From: an uncultured Saprospiraceae bacterium
GTDB lineage: Bacteria > Bacteroidota > Bacteroidia > Chitinophagales > Saprospiraceae
NCBI GenBank assembly: GCA_938028705.1
Contig: CALIZI010000413.1
Span: 1 to 38,423 of the forward strand
Direction: 5' to 3'
Length of the DNA: 38,423 nucleotides
Below the pieces are notes generated by a model that was not told the DNA's origin, did no database searches, and saw only the letters and a list, made by a program, of their open reading frames with translations. Every line of letters begins with the position of its first letter. The first letter of the stretch is position 1. Position numbers and translations under genes: made by a program. Below are positions 10,901 through 18,300 of this stretch, one piece after another.

Positions 10901-10963
10901 GAATACCGATTGCCGGGCAGAGATTCGGAATTTTTGAAAGGTGATTTTGTATTGATTCGATAA
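4901..10963 (+). CDS. Giant SprB-like repeat adhesin with gliding-motility-associated (T9SS type B) C-terminal domain
   Basis: This protein has about 2020 residues. I chose the ATG at 4901 because it puts a short basic MKH directly before the hydrophobic signal segment ending near ANA. An in-frame ATG at 4877 would add eight residues. First come nine Ig-like modules of about 87-89 residues, each with an ETGTWSGPAG-type strand and a CDENGF-type strand (about residues 25-810). Three of these are near-identical 267-bp DNA repeats. Then twelve SprB-like modules alternate between two types, (T/S)T(V/L)GG(N/S)DG and x(S/T)CxxxxDGxI, to about residue 1850. A PKD-like segment follows. The last 86 residues (TPNGDGTNDTF, VWNRWGEKVYD, GWDGSYKG, FVYLMEYR) are the CHU_C domain used for T9SS export and surface attachment. 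The likely role is surface adhesion or gliding. Base composition is visibly richer in GC than its neighbours. Confidence 0.93.
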   Translation: MKHIYVFLLLLSCSFMGLNNANASENPPCDAVILTSDQLEVCDNFFMISAQAPESNETGFWTGPSNTSFVDANDPSTFITNMAPGPNVITWSIEDASGTVCDVATITLINNEVTTTPVITTLNNQEVCDENGFQLAANTSLNPNEVGSWSANNASVTFSPNINDPNATANNLVAGNNVIFWTIEKAGCSANPASITVVNNEVTTEPEIEPISILVSCQTNGFEGIFANLNNQLVPGETGTWSGPGLTFSPNSESPTVSGLQPGDNTLTWTISRGGCPVKSTSVTLVNDMVMTDAAIVTPAQEVCDADNFSIQANTPANGETGTWSGPAGVVFTAPNSPTTTVNNLIPGDNEICWTISRGNCPPTQACVMITNNEVTSVSAISTASGQEVCDENGFMISANTPANGETGTWSGPAGVTFVPDANSPNATVNGLPSGTSTLCWTITRGNCDDTASESCIDVINNEVTSVSAISTASGQEVCDENGFMISANTPANGETGTWSGPAGVTFVPDANTPNATVNDLPSGTSTLCWTITRGGCDDTASESCIDVINNEVTSVSAISTANGEEVCDENGFMVAANTPANGETGTWSGPAGVTFVPNANAPNATVNGLPSGTSTLCWTITRGGCDDTASESCIDVMNNEVLTQAAIATATGQETCDASTFTLEGNAPQGNETGTWSGPAGVTFDPNANSPTATPVNLPLGTNTLTWTISNGGCPASSASITVINNEPTAPSISTAGGQAICDIESFALDANTPAAGETGTWTGPAGVVYSPNANSPSVTVSNLPPGNNDFTWTITQGGCSLSDVVTVTTYSTPSSTITISEVTTVDGNDGAIAICITGGTSPYNVTWMPNEGNLNPVSGPCDANFEISGLTEDTYTIFIEDMNGCSDTIPDVEVNGPVCDDFNIGLVTAVAETCNDTQDGSITIEVLGAVGDVTYTIGNGIDDVTTSDNPYTFANLPAGSYNIFVQDERLCPDSYISNPVIVTEPDPLTVSTSVTDLSTIGGSDGAVCITVQGGTAPYTVTSDCGTVVTGAGTCGGDFHIPNLADVTCDITIVDASGECTVMTSATVSPPTCDLSIDGAPVISEVNCFNGNDGSITVNASSAGGGIQYSIDGGMTFMTGASPLTFDNLPAGTYNLVLQDALNCTTSYSDNPIVLANPAEFIITSDTTRVTTVGGNDGIIDICINGGTPNYTVTYTPNTGFLTSVQGNCDANYQILGLIEQEYTITVEDANGCTEIFNVLVEGPDCSAFAIGQVTTTNESCDDSEDGSITVEVLGAIGEITYSIGNGIGDVVTNQTPYTFTDLSEGEYIVFVQDEVGCSNSYISNPVIVTAPDALSLTADLTQVSTLGGSDGEIDICITGGTGPYTATINGMAQSSTSGTCDGNFLFNNLSADEYEIIITDANGCVITTNQTLNDPSCVLDVATVSTTPASCNGVADGTITVTATSDNPPIEYSINGVDFQTSNVFTGLAAGDYNVAIQDNVNCSAGFNNNPVTVEEPDALDVIPTVLNVTTLGGSNGQILLCINGGTPDFTVGIDPPGTVTEVMGTCDANFEITDLAQGDYTVNIMDANGCTVVIDTLVDEPNCADFMVETVNPTDNSCNVSSQPNPSLDGTIEIIVTGGVPPYDYSIFGGANPINFADTSYLFTGLNVGTYTIQVTDAGGCSVGFANTIEIGEPVLLVAPPTVIEPSVVGGSDGEICLSPSGGIPPYVVTASCGTVIAGPGPQCGGDFHITGLSAGQCDILVTDANLCEASGTIILMDPPCDQFGISAVSSENACDGVADGEITINIMGGIPPYVYSVDGGTTTETSNDQSYTFTGLGAGTYDIFVSDMVLCTEDYADQIIIEELPAVDIDAGDDVTIEIGLDVMLEATSTQTGTYEWTPADDLDDPFSATPTATPTEVGDITYQVTITTPDGCTATDDITITVEDNSTITVPTGFTPNGDGTNDTFFPVINGNVDILSFTVWNRWGEKVYDNPNPPGWDGSYKGTDQPLSSFVYLMEYRLPGRDSEFLKGDFVLIR
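6014..6814 (+). repeat. Three tandem near-identical 267-bp units inside the adhesin gene
   Basis: Units start at 6014, 6281 and 6548, each with aataatgaagtaac, and end at 6814. All are exactly 267 bp (89 codons), so the frame is kept. They differ by scattered, mostly synonymous changes such as agcg/agtg and gcc/gca. Adjacent modules with the same fold are much more diverged, so these three arose by recent tandem duplication and are a likely site of copy-number change. Confidence 0.93.
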
Positions 10964-10968
10964 AAAAT

Positions 10969-11207
10969 ATTATTTAAATGTAAAATGCAAAATATAAAAT
11001 GTAAAAGTGTGTAATGTGAATATTTTAACGTGAAATATTTATATTTCAATATAAATATTATTTTAAATAATTAAAATTATTTTATAATATTTTTTATATT
11101 AAAAATCAATTATTTATAAATATATTTTATTAAAATTAAACTATTTCACGTTCTATTAATACTTTTACATTTTAAATTTATTATTTTACATTTTACATTT
11201 AAATAAT
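10969..11207. repeat. AT-rich palindromic intergenic element A
   Basis: The outer arms form a perfect 19-bp inverted repeat (10969-10987 with 11189-11207). Inner arms pair 10996-11008 with 11161-11173 (13 bp) and 11027-11036 with 11143-11152 (10 bp), so the whole 239 bp can fold into one long hairpin. The core near 11067-11095 (taattaaaattattttataa) recurs in the elements at 31641 and 38118. The right arm, 39 nt at 11161-11199, recurs exactly at 31094-31132. The element fills the gap between the adhesin and the nitrilase. Confidence 0.85.
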
Positions 11208-11224
11208 GTGTAAATTATTGTATC

Positions 11225-12178
11225 ATGAATACCTATCAACTCAAAGTTGCCTTAGCACAAATCTCCCCCGTTTGGTTGAATAAAGAGCAAACCAAAGCGA
11301 AAATAAAAACCTACATTTCGGAAGCCGGAGCGCAGGATTGCGACTTGGTGGTATTTGGTGAAGGGCTGTTGCCCGGCTATCCCTTCTGGTTATCTATCAC
11401 CAATGGTTCGGCATTTAATGATAAAATACAGAAGGAAATACACGCACATTATATCAGAGCTTCGATACAAATTGAAGCGGGTGAACTGGATGATATTTGC
11501 ACACTGGCACGACAACATCAAATCGCCATATATCTCGGTATCATAGAACGCGCACAGAACCGCGGCGGGCATAGCTTGTATTGCTCATTGGTGTATATTG
11601 ATGCAGCGGGTGAGATTCAATCCGTACATCGAAAACTGCAACCGACCTACGAAGAACGCCTGACTTGGTCGCCCGGAGACGGGCATGGCTTACGGGTGCA
11701 TCCCTTGAAGGGGTTTATGGTCGGTGGATTGAATTGTTGGGAAAACTGGATGCCACTGACAAGGACGGCACTCTATGGTTTGGGTGAAAATCTGCACATC
11801 GCAGTGTGGCCCGGCTCGGAGCGGAATACGATAGATATTACCCGTTTTATTGCAGTGGAAGCACGGTCTTATGTGGTCTCGGTATCGGGGCTGATGACGG
11901 TGGATGATTTTCCGAAAGATACCCCACACTTAGCGCAGATACTCAAAAACGCCCCCGATGTACTCGCCAACGGCGGCTCCTGTATCGCCGCACCCGACGG
12001 GCAGTGGCTGATAGCACCCGTCACCGATAAAGAAACACTACTGACCGCTACGCTCGACATCAAAAGCGTCTGGGAAGAACGCCAAAATTTCGATGCCACA
12101 GGGCATTATTCCCGACCTGATGTGACGCAGTTGGTGCTGAATCGGGAAAGGCAGGGGGTGGTGAAGGTGGTGGAGTGA
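11225..12178 (+). CDS. Nitrilase (carbon-nitrogen hydrolase superfamily)
   Basis: This is a 317-residue cytoplasmic enzyme of normal length for a nitrilase. The catalytic set is visible: Glu46 in VVFGEGLLPGYP, Lys137 in HRKLQPTYEERLTW with the second Glu at 144, and the nucleophile Cys171 in GGLNCWENWMPL. HRKLxPTxxERxxW together with CWExxxPL is typical of true nitrilases (nitrile to carboxylic acid plus ammonia) rather than ureidopropionase or amidase branches. The substrate cannot be read from sequence; aliphatic, aryl or cyanide-like nitriles are possible. It stands alone, with the palindromic element upstream and a convergent gene 2 nt downstream. Confidence 0.93.
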   Translation: MNTYQLKVALAQISPVWLNKEQTKAKIKTYISEAGAQDCDLVVFGEGLLPGYPFWLSITNGSAFNDKIQKEIHAHYIRASIQIEAGELDDICTLARQHQIAIYLGIIERAQNRGGHSLYCSLVYIDAAGEIQSVHRKLQPTYEERLTWSPGDGHGLRVHPLKGFMVGGLNCWENWMPLTRTALYGLGENLHIAVWPGSERNTIDITRFIAVEARSYVVSVSGLMTVDDFPKDTPHLAQILKNAPDVLANGGSCIAAPDGQWLIAPVTDKETLLTATLDIKSVWEERQNFDATGHYSRPDVTQLVLNRERQGVVKVVE

Positions 12179-12180
12179 AG

Positions 12181-13695
12181 TTATTTTTGGTTTTTTAGTT
12201 CGGTGATTTTTTCTAGTAGCCATTGTTTGTCAGCATTTGCTTCTTTTTCTTTTAATTCCTCTTCAATTTGTTCTATTGTCTTTCTGCCTTCTTTATGAAG
12301 AATACGGTATAGATAGATAAGAATTTGAGTAAAATTTACATAACCTTCTCTGATACGCTCTGATAATTCCTTCTTATGGTTAAAGTAACTTCTGGTACTA
12401 CGCATATTACTCATGATTTTTTCATTATAATGTCTTTTGTATCTGCTGCGTAACCTCGCTTTTTCATAGTAACATTTTAGAATCAGTACACGAACGTTAA
12501 TGTCATAAGTAAGATTGATGTCGCGAACTTGTATGAATTTATCGTGTGCAAATTCGTATTTTTTCTGATAGAAGGCGATGATACCAATATTGAAATTATA
12601 AACACTTTCTTTAATGCGATTTAAAACATACGGGTAATAGTATTCTGTTATATCTTCTGCCCATTCAAATTGCTCTTGTTTACATGCTACTATCACCATA
12701 TTTTTTAACTGATAGGGTGACATAATATTCTCGTCAAGCATGAGATTTTTTTCGTGCATAGTTTTGTATAACTCAAACATATTTTTATAATAATCTGTAT
12801 CTGCACTTCTAATTTTATGAGAATGGTATGTAAGGCAGGTGGTGTAGCAGTCCTTTAGAATTTCTGCGGGGAACAGAATGCTATCTTTTTTGTCTAACAT
12901 ATTTTTTAAATCATTGTATGACTTTTGAGACTTTGATTTCTGTAATTCAATGGCTGCCATGTAAAGTTTTATTGAAGGGTTTTTACTATATTCAGAATAT
13001 TTAATCAAAGTCCCTATCTTATTCATTGGCAGAAAGTTATACTCTTTTGTGTCAAAGTTTTCTTGAAGTGCAAGAGCTGAAAGTGTTATGTGTAAATTAT
13101 TTAAAATATAATAAATGTTTAAATTCCGCATCATGTCTGATAAATTATCTTCTTTATCCAATCTATCATTTATAGCTAAGAAATCATAAAACTTACGCTC
13201 TATTCTATATAGCTGCCCATAATATTTTTGGTCTTTAATGTCTTGTTTTCTCAGTAACTTTTTGCTCTTATTGGCATGTCGTTTAAATAATTCGAATAAC
13301 TCCTTCTTTAGTAGTTGAGGGTAAAGTAACTCATACTTATGCACCTCATCATTTTTCATAGTTTGAATAGCTAAAAAATTCTCCGCTAATTTCTGTAATA
13401 GGTTCATCTTGGCATTAAATAATGTCTTTTCTTTTTTTACTTTTTCTAATTCATGTGCTTTAGCCAAAAGACGATCTTTAAATAACTCTTTACGAGCTAT
13501 ATCTCGCATATTGGTATCAAAATCCCTTGGCTTCATTTTACTCAATATTTTTTTTCTATCCAATATCTCTAATAAGCGAACAACATATTTATCGGTATTA
13601 AAATATCGACAGGAGATAAAATCTTTGAAATTTTCTAATTCTTTTCCCTCAAAAGTACGCAGAATCTCTATACAAAAGGTAGTATTGTTTAACAT
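12181..13695 (-). CDS. Helical hypothetical protein, possibly TPR-like
   Basis: This 504-residue protein has no signal peptide or membrane segment. It is rich in Lys, Glu, Leu and Tyr and appears almost wholly helical, with charged repeats such as KAHELEKVKKEK and a C-terminal KTIEQIEEELKEKEA that may form a short coiled coil. The middle (about residues 230-420) has paired-helix spacing with conserved aromatics, like degenerate TPRs, but I cannot register the repeats. It opens with FCIEILRTFEGKELENFKDFI, which suggests a small N-terminal helical bundle. I do not recognise the family. It is convergent with the nitrilase, with only 2 nt between the stops. Confidence 0.85.
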   Translation of the reverse strand: MLNNTTFCIEILRTFEGKELENFKDFISCRYFNTDKYVVRLLEILDRKKILSKMKPRDFDTNMRDIARKELFKDRLLAKAHELEKVKKEKTLFNAKMNLLQKLAENFLAIQTMKNDEVHKYELLYPQLLKKELFELFKRHANKSKKLLRKQDIKDQKYYGQLYRIERKFYDFLAINDRLDKEDNLSDMMRNLNIYYILNNLHITLSALALQENFDTKEYNFLPMNKIGTLIKYSEYSKNPSIKLYMAAIELQKSKSQKSYNDLKNMLDKKDSILFPAEILKDCYTTCLTYHSHKIRSADTDYYKNMFELYKTMHEKNLMLDENIMSPYQLKNMVIVACKQEQFEWAEDITEYYYPYVLNRIKESVYNFNIGIIAFYQKKYEFAHDKFIQVRDINLTYDINVRVLILKCYYEKARLRSRYKRHYNEKIMSNMRSTRSYFNHKKELSERIREGYVNFTQILIYLYRILHKEGRKTIEQIEEELKEKEANADKQWLLEKITELKNQK

Positions 13696-13769
13696 AATAA
13701 ATATATAATTAATTATTGTTAAGCCTACAAATGAGAACTAAATAATTGATTAATAGAAAAATATAGATA

Positions 13770-13777
13770 CAAATATA
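13770..13777 (-). promoter_or_regulatory. Possible -7 box for the minus-strand helical protein
   Basis: Read on the minus strand this is TATATTTG, which fits the Bacteroidota TAnnTTTG -7 consensus. It lies about 75 nt before the start codon at 13695. I see no good -33 TTTG at the usual distance. Confidence 0.35.
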
Positions 13778-13833
13778 ATTATAAAATCGTATTAATTTGC
13801 TTATTTCTACCGAAAAAATAATACACATAATAT

Positions 13834-13841
13834 TATCTTTG
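13834..13841 (+). promoter_or_regulatory. Probable -7 box (TATCTTTG) for the gene at 13880
   Basis: TATCTTTG matches TAnnTTTG exactly. Transcription would begin near 13847, downstream of the TTG at 13844, which supports the ATG at 13880 as the true start. The same 11-mer tattatctttg recurs at 36590-36600. No well-placed -33 box is seen. Confidence 0.5.
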
Positions 13842-13879
13842 TTTTGATAATAAAATTTTTGAATACTAAAAACAACACT

Positions 13880-14854
13880 ATGAAAAAAATATTTATCCTT
13901 TCAATTTGCTGTTTGATGGCAACTCTTTTTTATGCACAGTCTGTCAATTATACCGTTAAAGTCGATCGTGTGCGATGGTATGAGATACAAGGCCTTCCCG
14001 ATAATAATTGCTTCGAATGGACCGAAGAGGAATATTCTGCCCGTGTATGGTTTGATGATAATATCAATGGTATAGATGCGGGTGGTGATTGCTTTCAATG
14101 CAATTCGAATGGTGGCTGCACGATTAGTCCCAACTTCACGCTTGGCAGCAGAAATAACACCTGTGCCGAAACCATTAATATCATCTTTCAAGGTTTCGAG
14201 CAAGATGGAGGAGATCGTTGCACTATGGATCCGGGAGATAGTTGTCCGTGCGGTCCCACAACCGTAGCATCTATCAACTTTCGCAATGACGGACCGGGGT
14301 GCACGACCTACGGTTCGTATGGCTGCAGAAATGACCATGACGTGCGGGTAGAGATTTGTTGGAATTACGTAGAATATGACAATAAGGAATGTACTAGCCC
14401 CGCGACTGCCAATGTAGGCTCAACAGCTTTTACTTTATCAAAAGAATGCAACGCGACAGACATCACCTCTTGCACTTATAATGACTATAACGATACTTGG
14501 TATAAATACACCGTAGGGAATCGTTTTTTGAGGTCCTTACAAATTGATACCGAAGGTAGCAACTACGATACCGCTTTAAGCCTGTTTGACGCTTGTGGTG
14601 GTAATGAGCTAGCTTGCGACAATGATAGCGGTAGCGGTAATTTATCTAATATAACGCTTGACTGTGTACCGTCCGGAACAACTTATTATATCAGAATTTC
14701 GGGATATAATGAAGCTTATGGTACAGGTACTCTACACATTACGGAGTTTCCTGATGACATTACCGCAGCAGATGCCCCTGTTCATACCAACATCACTAAT
14801 GATACTACCTATGTTGCTATGCCTCCGTGTGAAAGGCCTGTTCCCATAGAATAA
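13880..14854 (+). CDS. Secreted Cys-rich protein with PPC-like C-terminal domain
   Basis: The protein has 324 residues from the ATG at 13880. An in-frame TTG at 13844 would add 12 residues but lies upstream of the probable transcription start. A signal peptide (MKKIFILSICCLMATLFYAQ) is clear. The first half (to about residue 175) is rich in Cys, Asn and Asp, as expected of a disulfide-bonded β domain, and matches nothing I know. From about residue 175 the pattern DTWYKYTVG, then NYDTALSLFDAC, then CDNDSG, then YYIRISGY fits the bacterial pre-peptidase C-terminal (PPC) β-sandwich, often found on secreted proteases. No T9SS tail is present, and it ends in PCERPVPIE. It lies upstream of the M4 protease but is separated from it by 490 bp. 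Confidence 0.8.
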   Translation: MKKIFILSICCLMATLFYAQSVNYTVKVDRVRWYEIQGLPDNNCFEWTEEEYSARVWFDDNINGIDAGGDCFQCNSNGGCTISPNFTLGSRNNTCAETINIIFQGFEQDGGDRCTMDPGDSCPCGPTTVASINFRNDGPGCTTYGSYGCRNDHDVRVEICWNYVEYDNKECTSPATANVGSTAFTLSKECNATDITSCTYNDYNDTWYKYTVGNRFLRSLQIDTEGSNYDTALSLFDACGGNELACDNDSGSGNLSNITLDCVPSGTTYYIRISGYNEAYGTGTLHITEFPDDITAADAPVHTNITNDTTYVAMPPCERPVPIE

Positions 14855-15344
14855 TTGATTTTTTTTCAATTCTTTTTTGGCAAAAGTAATTAAAATTATT
14901 ACAAAATAAGTTAATACTTATTTATGTAATTAATTTATTATTAATTATTCAAAATAATTTTATTGCACTTTAAGTATTTAATAATCAGCAAAATATAAAT
15001 CTTAAATAAAAAATTTATACAAATCTTAAGTCTATTTTATGGTGGTTACTTTCAAAAACACTAATTATTTTTGCATTGACAATTATTTTTTTTTAAATAT
15101 TTAAATCTGATACCATGAAGAAAGAACCATTCCTTTGATTTACTATCTTATCACAGCATTTATTTATTATCGGCCTGTCAATTATTTGGTTGAAATTATT
15201 AAAATAGAGTGATACGAATGCAATAAAATACGCATCAAAATTAAAAAATAGATATTCACCATTAGTTAAAGTATAAGTTGTTGAATACCTAATCAAACTT
15301 TTAGAAGCAAACTATACACGAACTATACAAACCGATATTCGAAA
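14855..15344. other. AT-rich intergenic region upstream of the protease
   Basis: This 490-bp stretch has no supported gene. It contains a small hairpin (aataagt-taat-acttatt near 14908-14925), much A+T simple sequence, a possible -7 box at 15066 and a seven-codon open frame at 15116-15139 (MKKEPFL) that I do not call. Confidence 0.6.
15066..15073 (+). promoter_or_regulatory. Possible -7 box (TATTTTTG) for the protease gene
   Basis: This matches TAnnTTTG and is followed by C, as is common for this promoter class. It would leave a leader of about 265 nt before the start at 15345. No -33 box is seen at the right distance, so this is tentative. Confidence 0.3.
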
Positions 15345-18300
15345 ATGAAAAACATAATTAGAATACTCGTATGCTGTTTAGTATCCACAGGCTTATATGC
15401 CCAACAACAGCAAATCACCCCACCAATTTCCCATAATGGAAAATCCGAATGGATGACTTTCAAAACCGCAGAACAAACTTCAGCAAGTCAATTGGCGCAG
15501 AATAAAGCCAAATTCAAACTCAAAGAAAATGACGCGCTACGATTGCTTGAAGCCAAAGCTGATAATCTTGGTTTTGTTCACTATCGTTTCTTACAGGAAT
15601 ATAAAGGTGTACCCATAGAACATGCTATTTTCCTAATGCACGAAAAAGACAGTCGAGTAATCAAATCGAATGGGAACCTCCTACGCGATTTAGATATTGA
15701 CGTAATACCTACTCTAAATGAACATACAGCACTGGAAGTTGCACTTCAAAGTATCAACGCTTCAAGGTATGCTTGGCAAGAACTCTCATACGAAACAAGA
15801 TTGAAAGAGAGAAGAAATGATACTAACGCTACTTTTTATCCTACAGCAGAGCTAGTGATTATTGACACTTCGCATGAGCAAAAAGCCGTTAATTGCAGAT
15901 TGGCTTATAGGTTCAATATCTACGCCATACAGCCCTTAACCAATCAAAAAATTTATGTGGATGCACATACAGGGGAAATACTGGATTCGCAAGAATTGAT
16001 AAGAAGTTGTACTGATACTCCGGCATCCGGTATTACAAATTATTATGATACTGTTAATTTTACGGGCTGTTATGACGGGAATCGCTATATATTAAAAAAT
16101 AGCGATGTACAGGTGTTTGATGCAAATAATGCAACTGGACGTAATGGTACACCCTTCACCGATACGGATGGTGTTTTTGTAGATGATTCTACCAAAACTG
16201 CGGTAGAAGTACTATGGGCAATAGATAGTACTTATCAATACTTTCGTAATGTGCATAACCTCACTTGTTTTGACAGTGATTGTATGCCCATACACAGTTG
16301 GGTGCATCATGGACAAAATTTAAATAATGCATATTATTCTCCTTTCGACAAAGCAATAGTATTTGGTGATGGAGACGGTGTGAGTCGAACATCATATACG
16401 AGTATAGATATAGTGGCACATGAGATGATACACATGCTCACCGATAATACTGCCGATTTAGACTATGAGAGAGAATCAGGATCCCTCAATGAGTCATTTT
16501 CTGACATCTTTGGAGAAGTCATTGAAAGATATATGTTGTTGGGGACAAATGATTGGACTGTTGGAGCAGATATTTTTGCTATAAGTGGCGCATCAGGACT
16601 TAGAAGCCTAAGCGACCCCAAAGACCCAACTATGGCGTTCCAACAACCGGACACTTATCAAGGCAACCTATGGTTCGATATTAGTTCAGTTTGTAATGGA
16701 GGGAATGACCATTGCGGTGTACACACGAATAGTGGCATACAAAATCACTGGTTTTATTTGCTCTCTGAAGGAGGAAGCGGCGTAAATGATAATGGATTAT
16801 CTTATAATGTAAACGGTATTGGTATGAGCGCAGCTGCAGCAATAGCTTACAGGATGTTGAGTGTTTATCTTACACCCAAGTCGGGCTATGCGGATGCAAG
16901 GGTAGCCGCAGTACAAGCAGCAGTGGATTTATATGGTAACAGTCCTGAAATTATTGCTCAAACACAGGAAGCATGGAATGCAGTAGGCGTTTTATCTGAC
17001 CGTGTCGTGGATTCTCTCGCCTTAGTTGCATTCTATAATTCTACAGACGGTGCAAACTGGACGAATGCGTGGGATTTTTCGCAGCCTATGGATACTTGGT
17101 ACGGTGTTACCGTTAGAAATAAAAGAGTAGCTTGCCTTGACTTGGATGGTGTGCACGATTGTAATGGCACCTATTCACCGGAGAGTTTAGGGAATAATCT
17201 TACGGGCAGTATTTCACCTGCTTTGGGGGCTTTGAGTGAGTTAATTATCTTGTCTTTAGGTTATAATAATTTAGTAGGTGCAATTCCTCATGAGCTTGGT
17301 AATTTAACGAAGGCACATTTATTTTATTTAAATAACAATCAATTAACAGGTAGTATTCCTTCCGAATTAGGCAATTTAAGTTCAGCAAAGTATTTCGCAC
17401 TTTCAGATAACCAAGTAACTGATAGTATCCCTGTAGCTCTTGGAGACATGTCTAATTTAGAATACTTATATTTAAATAATAATAACTTAATAGGAACAGT
17501 TCCTTACTCAATAGGTGATTTGAACCTAAATCGTTTATATCTTAGAAATAACCCGCTGACATGTTATATGCCAAACTTGGCAAATCTTTGTGGCATCTCC
17601 CCTGATAACATTGATATACACACCAATACTAATCTCAGTGCGTGGACAGATTTCTGTAATAATGAAATAGGGCTTTGTGACACTGATATCCATGTTTATC
17701 CCGGCGACTGTGACAATAATGGAATTGTCAATCAACAAGATTTTACACGTTTAAGTCGTTTAATAGGAAATGCAGATAAATATCAAATTTTAGGACCTCT
17801 ACGCCCAAGTGCTACTCTTGAGTGGATGCCACAGCAAGCTTACAAATGGTTATTTTCTTTTCTTGAAACCGATTTTGTTCATGGAGACAGTGACGGTAGT
17901 GGAGATATAAATCTTGAACTTGACGAAGCCGCAATATATGACAACTTTGGCAAAACAGTTGGCAGTCAGGGAGCGTCACCTTCGTCGGATAGCACTAATA
18001 CCTCACTTTATTTTGTAATGGAGCCTAATCAAGCGAAGTCAGATAGTCTTGATGATGCCAGTGTGTACAATTTGTGGGTAGTATCGGACGTAGATGAACC
18101 TATTTTAGCACATGCTATTGATGGTATTATCGCATTTGAGACACCAGTATCTAGTGTTACCATGGATGTCAGTAACTCCTCTCTCAATCCTGCTGCTGAT
18201 TTTGATATATTTATTTCAGATACTTTGTATTTTTCACTATCGCGAACAGACCTTACAAATCAATCGATTAGCGATGAGCCCATCGCAATTATTGTTGTTG

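Noticed and set aside
15116-15139. Seven-codon frame MKKEPFL in the leader of the protease gene
   Set aside because: Too short, with no downstream attenuator hairpin to make a leader peptide plausible.
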